A stretch of 64,000 nucleotides of DNA from Siphonodentalium dalli. Its lineage: Eukaryota; Mollusca; Scaphopoda; Gadilida; Siphonodentaliidae. Shown here in pieces: positions 1-9,654 of the stretch (position 1 is its first letter; each line of letters starts with the position of its first letter). A program made the translations under genes and the position numbers. The DNA lies in contig CP136063.1 of assembly GCA_032622095.1 (NCBI GenBank), positions 66,417,897-66,481,896 of the forward strand. The letters run 5' to 3'. The notes beneath the pieces were generated by a model. It searched no databases, was not told where the DNA came from, and worked only from the letters and a program-made list of their open reading frames with translations.

Positions 1-112
1 AATCCGGGTAAATAAAATTCATACATTGTAGGCTCTATATACCGACCTAACACCTCCCTGTTCGCTGACATAGAAAACTTCTCTAATCTGCTTGACGATG
101 TTATTATCAAAC
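1..112. other. Left flank, nothing recognised
   Basis: This is AT-rich sequence directly left of a TTAA-ended MITE. The Ty3/gypsy pol remnant begins immediately right of that MITE, so this flank could in principle be the other side of the interrupted retroelement. I found no RNase H-like reading in it. Confidence 0.3.
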
Positions 113-636
113 TTAAAGATGGAATATCTCTTTAAATAACAAATTTTAAATAGTTGCGTGGGTATAAAATAATAGATATGAACTGAAGACCCCTGTCGGG
201 AAAAGCTTCTATCAATTAATAATGATTTTATTTCGAATATTAAATCGGGACCGTTTATGTGTCTATTTTTATTACAGACCATTCGGATGATACCATATTA
301 CGATATAGAGCACTGGGCTGTTCCTATGGCTACGCACCGAAAGTCAAATGTCCCAGATTGATTGTATTGTTTTGTTCCACAGATATAAGCGATAATGAGT
401 ATAATTAACATTTATTTGTGACAAAATTGTACATTAAAATTTCTAGTCTCTGTTAACAGTAACCACTATTGTTCGTTAGCTGAACAAACACACCTTTTTA
501 GACCAGAAAATATTCGTAATAAAATTTATATTAATCGATAGAAGCATTTTCGGACATGAGTCTTCGATTCAAATCTAATATTTTATACCCCGGTAACTAT
601 ATAATACATGTTTGTAAAGAGATAGTCCACCTTTAA
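113..636 (+). mobile_element. TTAA-type MITE, family M1, full-length copy 1
   Basis: This is a 524-bp non-autonomous DNA transposon. The left end reads TTAAAGATGGAATATCTCTT and the right end reads AGAGATAGTCCACCTTTAA, which are terminal inverted repeats of about 20 bp that begin and end in TTAA. Other copies lie at 36216-36744 (full length), 44099-44210, 56731-59550 (two nested copies) and 61622-62033. It has no coding capacity. TTAA-bounded ends and a TTAA target duplication (shown directly by the nest near 57 kb) are the hallmark of piggyBac-type transposition, so it was probably mobilised by a piggyBac-like transposase encoded elsewhere. Its right end lies about 20 bp from the gypsy remnant. 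Confidence 0.85.
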
Positions 637-1959
637 CACCGTCCTGGCACCCAACATAGAAATGCAGATGCATTTGAGCAGGATCCCAATTAATGTAGTA
701 GAGGTGGTAAGTGCTGACGACGACATCCAGAAGGCGCAGATAAATGACAACATAATTGGTAAGTTCATCTCTATATTAAAAACATTCAAAGATAAGCCCA
801 ATGCTGAATTTATATCCGAGCACTCTCCTGAGCTGCGATACTATTTAAGAAATTGGAATAGTTATACCTTTGAAAATAACATGTTATATAGAATATGGTA
901 TGATGAAAAGCTGAAACAGATGAGTTTACTATGGGTTGTACCAACGGATTTAAAGCAAAAAGTCTTCAAATCTGCTCACAGTATAATAACTGGTGGCCAT
1001 TTGGGAATGCGTAAAACAATGAGTAAGATTTTACAGTCATGTCACTGGCATGGTATCAGCACGGATAGCAAGGATTTTATTTTTTGTTGTCAAAGACGGA
1101 AACCAAGAACAAAATCCATGATAGCTCCACTTATAGTAGATGTCCCCCGAGAACCATTAGAGCGCATAGCTATGGACGTTCTTGGTCATTTACCTATTAC
1201 AGAAACAGGCAATAAATACATTCTTTTAATCACTGACTATTATACCAAATTTGTTGAAGCATATCCATTGCCTCATCAACAAATTATAGTCATTATTGAT
1301 TGTTTAATAGATTTTTGCTCAAGATATGGAATTCCGAAACATTTACATAGTGACCAAGGTACAAATTTTGAATCACTGTTAGTACAACAACTATGTCAAT
1401 GTTTTGGAATATCTAAAACAAGAACAACAGCATATATCACCCGCAAAGTGATGGACAAGTGGAACGTTTTAATCGTACTTTACTTAAAATGATGTCTACT
1501 TTTATAAATGACAAACCATCAGATTGGGTTGTTTACCTTCTATTGTTATTGATGGCATATCGTAGTTTCGAACATGAAACTACTGGTGTATCCCAAAATC
1601 GCTTAATGTTCGGGGGAGAGATTAATATTCCCCTCAACATGTTCACTAAAATACTTCAAACAACAAATGAGTCTGTGTCATTTCTTACAAAACCTCCGCA
1701 GAGTTCATGAAGATCTAGGAGAATTCGTGTTTACACAGAAAGAGTTATGCCAGAGAAAACAATTTTATGATCATAAAATTTTGGGAAGCCCTGATGTACA
1801 GGGGGCAATTTTAGATGACGCATCCATATCTGATGAAAGTACTCATGAAATATCACCTCAAATTATAGATGATTGGGATATTAGTAATCTCTCTCCCAGA
1901 AGAACACGAGTTGGGCAAGAAGTTAAGAAACTAAGATGGTTGAATGATTTTGTTCCATG
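637..1959 (+). pseudogene. Ty3/gypsy-like retrotransposon pol remnant (RNase H tail and integrase)
   Basis: This is the decayed 3' part of a Ty3/gypsy pol gene. The start, right after the MITE, resembles the end of RNase H (Ala-Asp-Ala then LSR). An integrase follows: an HHCC-type zinc-binding region with the GGHLG motif near 990-1110, whose second Cys pair has closed up to CC, then the catalytic core with Asp in MDVLG (about 1170) and Asp in SDQGTNFE (about 1350). The third catalytic residue, a Glu, lies in a different frame after a small insertion near 1432-1437. Further breaks lie near 673 (one extra T) and 1685-1700, and the region after DHKILG appears to have lost the usual integrase C-terminal domain. 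gag, protease and reverse transcriptase are absent from the window. It is non-functional. Confidence 0.88.
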
Positions 1960-2229
1960 AGACGTAATATATCAAAATTATTTCAGATACTGAATATACT
2001 GAACACAGGGAGGAACTGTTGCGTGCCTTCGTAACACATCTCTGGAACCGTTAATGATACAGAAACTATATAGGATGAAGATAAAGTTCAAGATCAATGA
2101 CATTTCCCAGTTATTATTCTATCATCTCTCCACGTGATTATACAAATATTTGTATCGTTGTTTTTTTTGCAAAGTAGAATAAGATTATGATAAGAACGCC
2201 GAGGACGACGTTCCAGCGGGGTGGGGTGG

Positions 2230-2700
2230 TGTAACAATTATACTTAAATCAGTGAAGGCTCTTTAAACTTTGGGTTATCGCATGAATGGAAAGGCAGGAG
2301 TCCCTTTATTTTTTATAGCCAGATTCGATTGGGCATCTTTAGTGTAATACTTGCGATAGACAGGTGATAATCAATTGTTGATAATTCATGGGCGAACGAT
2401 CGCTGAAGTCAGATCGGAGATACATTCGAGTTCACTTACAAATTGTTCTAATCCGTGTTTATTGTGTGATCTTATAATGGCGATAGACAGGCGACAATCA
2501 ATCATTGATAATTCACGGGCGAAAGATCGCTCAAGTCAGATCGGAGATGCCTTCGAGTTCACTCACAAATTGTTCTAATCTGTGCGTCTTGTGTGATCTC
2601 ACGTAATATGTGATTGGTCCATGGTGAATATCCACTGGCCTATATATACTTGGAAAAATAGAATTGTTTGCCCAGTCCGACGAAAACCAGTACACACAGT
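2230..2700 (+). repeat. Probable 3' LTR of the Ty3/gypsy remnant
   Basis: About 270 bp after the pol remnant a purine-rich tract (GCGGGGTGGGGTGG, 2216-2229) resembles a polypurine tract and is followed by TGTAACA, a typical LTR start. The segment then holds two tandem copies of a 127-bp unit (2353-2479 and 2480-2606), like U3 enhancer duplications, and a TATA box at 2641-2648. No second LTR is present for comparison, so the right boundary (about 2690-2710) is a guess. Confidence 0.55.
2641..2648 (+). promoter_or_regulatory. TATA box of the putative LTR promoter
   Basis: The sequence is TATATATA, lying about 35 bp after the second 127-bp repeat. In an LTR this would direct initiation some 30 bp downstream, near 2670-2680. 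Whether it is active is unknown. Confidence 0.4.
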
Positions 2701-3508
2701 AACCACGTCTAGAAATCTAAAGGTATGTTTTGCTAAGTTTTTTTCTCTTTGGGGTGGGGGTGGGGGGGGGGCATTTATTCTGTGATGTTACAGGGAGATG
2801 GGAAATAGTTGGGCCATGATATTGCCATGTTTTGGCGAAATTATACCAAACTGTATGCTTTCTTCTTTACTTTATTATGCTTTATTCTTTACTTTATTAT
2901 GCTTTATTCTGACGGAAATTATTAACACATAGCACTCGAGTATAACGCCTAACCAAATTTCGAAACCATTTAGATGGATTGCTCGTTCGTGGTTGTTAGA
3001 TTCATCGCATAAAATTCCTCAAATACATTGTCCGCCAAGAGCGATAATATGTAATTAGACTGTATTCATCGGCGTTAGTCTGGCAGATTCTTCTTCTTGC
3101 ACAAGCACCACTATTCTCTCATAAGGTCATTATTATTGCATGCCAGTATCTTTAGTTTGTATTATTTTATTTAGTTTATAAAAATCAAATAGAATATACC
3201 AATTACAATGAGTACAGGGATGTGGTAAATTGAATTTAATGGGATGGAGCGGCTCAGTCGCTAATTCTGGCATTTGCTGTTCAAAGAGCGGTCTATCACT
3301 CAAACTAAAGCTGATGCGATGAGTCTATATGTCGAATAATGTGAATGATTTTTCTAATGTTCTCAAATAGAATTACCTCCCATTTCTCCGTTTATATATC
3401 TTTGGGAAATGTCGCGCCGCACCATAACAATAGTGTACCGGAAGTACAGAAAATCGGGAGTTAATGTGATCCACGTGCATTCGAAAAGATGTCATTTTTA
3501 TTTCGGTC
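2701..3508. other. Gene-free interval
   Basis: It contains a 10-base G run (2762-2771) and a short tandem duplication of TTCTTTACTTTATTATGCTT near 2870-2912. I see no gene or recognisable transposon. Confidence 0.4.
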
Positions 3509-3612
3509 ACTCTCGTATGGTCGATCACCGGTGTTCGTTCTCTTATGCATTGTCAGACTACATATATGACTGAACTCCTTATGATACACGTCACGCTCGT
3601 ATGGTCGATCGC

Positions 3613-3963
3613 CTTCCTTTTAAAACATATATACCTATGATTATCAGGGGGTGGGCCGAGTTTGGGTTTCCGGGATTTGGCGAGATGCATTTCTTTAGGG
3701 ACCCTTGTTCGGTTATAAGCTCCCTTTGTAAACTTGATAAAACTTGTAGTCTAATTTAGTATTTATTGGATGATCTCTCATATTATGAATATTTAGGCTT
3801 CGTCTCATTATATGACCACGGGATCTCAAACCATACTCATTGGCAATCATTTTCGAGAACGGTAAGAATTTCGTCCAATTTGACGGCATGGGTGGGTGGC
3901 CCGCCCCAAATACCACATAGAAAGACCCCAACCCCCCCCCCCCCCCCACCCATCACCCATCAC
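3613..3963. repeat. Interruption of the zinc-finger satellite, with an inverted unit of the GC-rich minisatellite
   Basis: The left part (3613-3847) is unrelated sequence. The right part (about 3848-3962) is the reverse complement of one unit of the minisatellite at 9655-12425, recognised by TTTTCGAGAACGGTAAGAAT, GGCGGGCC-type sequence and a 16-base C run (3932-3947). The 84-bp array resumes directly after it. Confidence 0.8.
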
Positions 3964-5127
3964 GACGCTCGTGTGGACGCCAGTGTTCGTCCTCTTATGC
4001 ATTGTCAGACTCCATATATGACTGAGTTCCTTATGATACACTTCACGCTCGTGTGGTCGATCGCCGGTGTTCGTCCTCTTATGCATTGTCAGACTCCATA
4101 TATGACTGAATTCCTTCTCATACACGTCATTCTCGTATGGTAGATAACCGGTGTTCGTTCTCTTATACATTGTCAGACTCCAAATATGACTGAATTCCTT
4201 ATGATACACGTCACGCTCGTATGGTCGATCGCCAGTGTTCGTCCTCTTTTGCTTTGCCAGACTCCATATATAACTGAATTCCTTCTGATACACGTCACAC
4301 TCGTATGGACGATCACCGGTGTTCGTTCTCTTATGCATTGTCTGACTCCACATATGACTGAATTCCTTATGATGCATGTCACGCTCGTATGGTCGATCGC
4401 CGGTGTTCTTCCTCTTATGCATTGTCAGATTCCATATATAACTGAGTTCATTCTCATACACGTCACACTCGTATGGACGATCACCGGTGTTCGTTCTCTT
4501 ATGCATTGTCTGACTCCATATATGACTGAATTCCATATGATGCATGTCACGCTCGTATGGTCGATCGCCGGTGTTCTTCCTCTTATGCATTGTCAGATTC
4601 CATATATAACTGAATTCCTTCTCATACAGATCACTCTCATATGGACGATCGCCAGTGTTCGTCCTCTTATGCATTGGCAGACTCCATATATAACTGAATT
4701 TCTTATGATACACGTCACGCTCGTATGGTCGATCGCCGGTGTTCTTCCTCTTATGCATTGTCAGACTCCATATATGACTGAATTCCTTCTGATACACTTC
4801 ACACTCGTATGGTCGATCGCCGGTGTTCTTCCTCTTATGCATTGTCAGATTCCATATATAACTGAATTCCTTCTCATACACATCACTCTCATATGGACGA
4901 TCGCCAGTGTTCGTCCTCTTATGCATTGTCAGACTCCATATATGACTGAATTTCTTATGATACACGTCACGCTCGTATGGTCGATCGCCGGTGTTCGTCC
5001 TCTTATGCTTTGCCAGACTCCACACATAACTGAATTCCTTCTGATACACGTCACACTTATATGGACGATCGCCGGTGTTCGTCCTATTATGCATTGTCAC
5101 ACTCCATATATGACTGAATTCCTTATG

Positions 5128-7491
5128 ATACACGTCACGCTCGTATGGTCGATCGCCGGTGTTCTTCCTCTTATGCATTGTCAGATTCCATATATAACTG
5201 AATTCCTTCTCATACACATCACTCTCATATGGACGATCGCCAGTGTTCGTCCTCTTATGCATTGTCAGACTTCATATATGACTGAATTTCTTATGATACA
5301 CGTCACGCTCGTATGGTCGATCGCCGGTGTTCTTCCTCTTATGCATTGTCAGACTCCATATATGACTGAATTCCTTCTGATACACTTCACACTCGTATGG
5401 TCGATCGCCGGTGTTCTTCCTCTTATGCATTGTCAGATTCCATATATGACTGAATTCCTTCCCATACACGTCACTCTCGTATGGTCGATCGCCGGTGTTC
5501 TTCCTCTTATGCATTGTCAGACTCCATATATGACTGAATTCCTTCTGATACACTTCACACTCGTATGGACGATCGCCGGTGTTCGTCCTCTTATGCATTG
5601 TCAGACTCCATATATGACTGAATTCCTTCTCATACACGTCACGACGCTCGTGTGGACGATCGCCAGTGTTCGTCCTCTTATGCATTGTCAGACTCCATAT
5701 ATGACTGAATTAATTATGATACACGTCACGCTCGTATGGTTGATCGCCGGTGTTCTTCCTCTTATGCTTTGCCAGACTCCATACATAACTGAATTCCTTC
5801 TGATACACGTCACTCTCATATGGACGATCGTCGCTGTTCGTCCTCTTATGCATTGTCAGACTCCATATGACTGAATTCCTTATGATACACGTCACGCTCG
5901 TATTGTCGATCGTCGGTGTTCGTCCTCTTATGCTTTGCAAGACTCCATACATAACTGAATTCCTTCTGATACACGTCACACTTATATGGACGATCGCCGG
6001 TGTTCGTCCTATTATGCATTGTCACACTCCATATATGATTGAATTCCTTATGATACACGTCACACTCGTATGGTCGATCGCCGGTGTTCTTCCTCTTATG
6101 CATTGTCAGATTCCATATATAACTGAATTCCTTCTCATACACATCACTCTCATATGGACGATCGCCAGTGTTCGTCCTCTTATGCATTGTCAGACTCCAT
6201 ATATGACTGAATTTCTTATGATACACGTCACGCTCGTATGGTCGATCGCCGGTGTTCGTCCTCTTATGCTTTGCCAGACTCCATACATAACTGAATTCCT
6301 TCTGATACACGTCACACTTATATGGACGATCGCCGGTGTTCGTCCTATTATGCATTGTCACACTCCATATATGACTGAATTCCTTATGATACACGTCACG
6401 CTCGTATGGTCGATCGCCGGTGTTTGTTCTTTTATGCATTACCAGACTCCATATATAACTGAATTCCTTCTGATACACGTCACACTCGTATGGACGATCA
6501 CCGGTGTTCGTTCTCTTATGCATTGTCTGACTCCATATATGACTGAATTCCATATGATGCATGTCACGCTCGTATGGTCGATCGCCGGTGTTCTTCCTCT
6601 TATGCATTGTCAGATTCCATATATAACTGAATTCCTTCTCATACACATCACTCTCATATGGACGATCGCCAGTGTTCGTCCTCTTATGCATTGTCAGACT
6701 TCATATATGACTGAATTTCTTATGATACACGTCACGCTCGTATGGTCGATCGCCGGTGTTCTTCCTCTTATGCATTGTCAGACTCCATATATGACTGAAT
6801 TCCTTCTGATACACTTCACACTCGTATGGTCGATCGCCGGTGTTCTTCCTCTTATGCATTGTCAGATTCCATATATGACTGAATTCCTTCCCATACACGT
6901 CACTCTCGTATGGTCGATCGCCGGTGTTCTTCCTCTTATGCATTGTCAGACTCCATATATGACTGAATTCCTTCTGATACACTTCACACTCGTATGGACG
7001 ATCGCCGGTGTTCGTCCTCTTATGCATTGTCAGACTCCATATATGACTGAATTCCTTCTCATACACGTCACGACGCTCGTGTGGACGATCGCCAGTGTTC
7101 GTCCTCTTATGCATTGTCAGACTCCATATATGACTGAATTAATTATGATACACGTCACGCTCGTATGGTTGATCGCCGGTGTTCTTCCTCTTATGCTTTG
7201 CCAGACTCCATACATAACTGAATTCCTTCTGATACACGTCACTCTCATATGGACGATCGTCGGTGTTCGTCCTCTTATGCATTGTCAGACTCCATATGAC
7301 TGAATTCCTTATGATACACGTCACGCTCGTATTGTCGATCGTCGGTGTTCGTCCTCTTATGCTTTGCAAGACTCCATACATAACTGAATTCCTTCTGATA
7401 CACGTCACACTTATATGGACGATCGCCGGTGTTCGTCCTATTATGCATTGTCACACTCCATATATGATTGAATTCCTTATGATACACGTCA
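5128..7491. repeat. Higher-order duplication inside the zinc-finger satellite
   Basis: About 935 bp (5128-6062) recurs almost exactly at 6557-7491, offset by 1,429 bp (17 units plus one base). Shared private variants include the Trp-to-stop near 5270/6699, an extra ACG triplet near 5643/7072 and a 2-bp shortening near 5868/7297. This shows recent unequal exchange or segmental amplification. Confidence 0.85.
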
Positions 7492-8110
7492 CGCTCGTAT
7501 GGTCGATCGCCGGTGTTCGTTCTTTTATGCATTACCAGACTCCATATGTAACTGAATTCCTTATGATACACGTCACACTCGTATGGACGATCGCCGGTGT
7601 TCGTCCTCTTATGCATTGTCAGACTCCATATATGACTGAATTCCTTCTCATACACGTCACTCTCGTGTGGACGATCGCCAGTGTTCGTCCTCTTATGCAT
7701 TGTCAGACTCCATATATGACTGAATTCCTTATGATACACGTCACGCTCGTGTGGTCGATCGCCGGTGTTCGTCCTCTTATGCGTTGCCAGACTTCATATA
7801 TAACTTAATTCCTTCTGATACACGTCACACTGGTATGGATGATCGCCGGTGTTCGTCCTCTTATGCATTGCCAAACTCCATATATAACTGAATTCCTTCT
7901 CATACACGTCACTCTCGTATGGTCGATCGTCGGTGTTCGTCCTCTTATGCTTTGCCAAACTCCATATATGACTGAATTCCTTATACACGTCACACTCGTA
8001 TGGGCGATCGCCTGTGTTCGTTCTCTTATGTATTGCCAGACTCCATATATGATGTATTCCTTATGATACACCTCACGCTCGTATGGGCGATCGCCGGTGT
8101 TCGTCCTTTT

Positions 8111-8690
8111 GAGGACAAAGGGACCACATGGTCATATGATTGTGTATGGAGGCCCCCAAAGGGAACCTGTTATAACTAGTTTAAAATATGGATGTTTAAA
8201 ATGAAAATACTAATAATTCTCCACTCCGTTACAGAGAGACATTACTATTTTGTGTAGTCTTATTTAATGTGATATTTGATTTGGGAAATAGTACACTATG
8301 TGTGGTTTCAACATCCACCTTTATTCCGGGGATGTCCATGTGCTTCTGTTTCGTATGGGCGTGAACGAATAGACACTTATACCGAAACTATTTTCTACCA
8401 AGAAAATATTTCTTCATTTGAGATTTATGTTTTCATTTTAAGAAATAATATTCTTAGAACACGTTTAAGAAAACGTTATTCACATTTATCACATACTCTG
8501 CTGTCTAGAATTGTTTTCTAGAATTAAGAGAAACATTCTAGATTATAAGAACACCTATTAGAAAGCAAGAATTTTGTGCTTGTGTTTAGAAAGTGATTAG
8601 TATAGTGAAAGCGATACGTTTTTCTTCTGATTTTTTTTTTTAAGTTTTGGAAAGAAAGAAATGTTTTTCTTGTGTTAGAAAAAGTGGTTT
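8111..8690. other. Spacer between divergent zinc-finger satellite arrays
   Basis: About 580 bp of AT-rich sequence separates the minus-sense array on the left from the plus-sense array on the right, so the two arrays read away from it. The first ATG on the right (8647) precedes a few non-repeat residues (MERKKCFSCVRK) and then the fingers, which may be the vestige of a true 5' coding end. No clear promoter motif is seen. Confidence 0.4.
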
Positions 8691-9560
8691 AGCAACGCAT
8701 AAGAGGACGGACACTGACGATCGACCATGCGAGCGTGGCGTGTATGAGAAGGAATTCAGTCATATATGGAGTTTGGCAATGCATAAGAGGACGGACACCG
8801 ACGATCGACCATGCGAGCGTGACGTGTATCATAGGGAGTTCATCATATATGGAGTCTGGCAATGCATAAGAGGACGATCGACCATACGAGAGTGACGTGT
8901 GTGAGAAGGAATTCAGTTATATATAGAGTCTGGCAACGCAACAGAGGACGAACACCGACGATCGACCATACGAGCGTGACGTATATCATAAGGAATTCAT
9001 CATATATGGAGTCTGGCAATGCATAAGAGGACGAACACCGGCGATCGATCATACGAGCGTGATGTGTATCATAGGGAGTTCATCATATATGGAGTATGGC
9101 AATGCATAAGAGGACGAACACCGTCGATCGACCATACGAGAGTGACGTACATGAGAAGGAATTCAGTCATATACGGAGTCTGACAATGCATACGAGGACG
9201 AACACCGGCGATCGACCATACTAGAGTGACGTGTATGAGAAGGAATTCAGTTATATATGGAGTTTGTCAACGCACAACAGGACGAACACCGACGATCGAC
9301 CATACGAGCGTGACGTGTATTATAAATAATTCAGACATATATGGACTATGACAATGCATAAGAGGACGAACACCGACGATCGACCGTACGAGCGTGACGT
9401 GTATTATAAGGAATTCAGTCATATATGGAGTCTGGCAAATCATAAGAGGACAAAGACTGGCGATTGTCCATACAAGTGTGATTTGTATCAGAAAGAATTC
9501 AGTCATATACGGAGTCTGGCAAAGCATATAGGACATAGACCGGCATTCGTCCATACAATT
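8691..9560 (+). pseudogene. Plus-sense decayed zinc-finger array (84-bp units)
   Basis: About ten units of the same 84-bp family in the opposite orientation. Finger modules read HKRTDTDDRPCERDVY and similar, with the second Cys replaced by Tyr and the second His by Asp or Asn. The frame is broken repeatedly (for example the missing base in GAGTTCATCATATATGG near 8840). The last units (9348-9593) are the closest to canonical fingers and run to a natural stop after a short non-repeat tail at 9591-9593. It lacks zinc-coordinating capacity and an intact frame. Confidence 0.8.
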
Positions 9561-9654
9561 GTGCAAGAAAAACTGTCAACTACTGTGTCATGAAATAGAT
9601 TATCATGTGATCTGACAGCTTTTGCAGACTAATTAAACGCCCTATGGTTGTATG

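Larger units (their letters stand above)
3509..8110 (-). repeat. 84-bp satellite derived from C2H2 zinc-finger repeats (minus-sense array)
   Basis: Roughly 50 copies of an 84-bp unit. Read on the minus strand each unit is a 28-residue module matching a C2H2 finger plus linker (TGDRPYECDVYQKEFSHIWS, then LTMHKRTN). Finger spacing is intact, but the zinc site is dead: the second Cys is Tyr and the second His is Asn in the units read, and the first Cys is often Ser or Arg. Because 84 is a multiple of three and the unit has few stops, reading frames of hundreds of codons stay open on both strands (for example 3847-5262 minus, 4186-5874 plus). Stops do occur, such as Trp to stop near 5270 and 6699, and small indels shift frame near 5643, 5868 and 7297. 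The array is interrupted at 3613-3963. It is probably non-coding now; a transcribed repeat protein cannot be excluded. Confidence 0.9.

Noticed and set aside
19-282. Minus-strand frame at the left edge, with a similar frame at 56598-56870
   Set aside because: Both lie mainly in the M1 MITE family, and their similarity reflects the repeat, not a gene.
3240-3310. tRNA-like stretch (GGATGGAGCGGCTCAGTCGC ...)
   Set aside because: It hints at an A box, but the B box and a cloverleaf could not be supported.
3766-8071. Many long open frames on both strands of the 84-bp satellite
   Set aside because: They follow from a stop-poor repeat whose length is divisible by three. Zinc ligands are lost and frames break by indels, so I did not call them genes.
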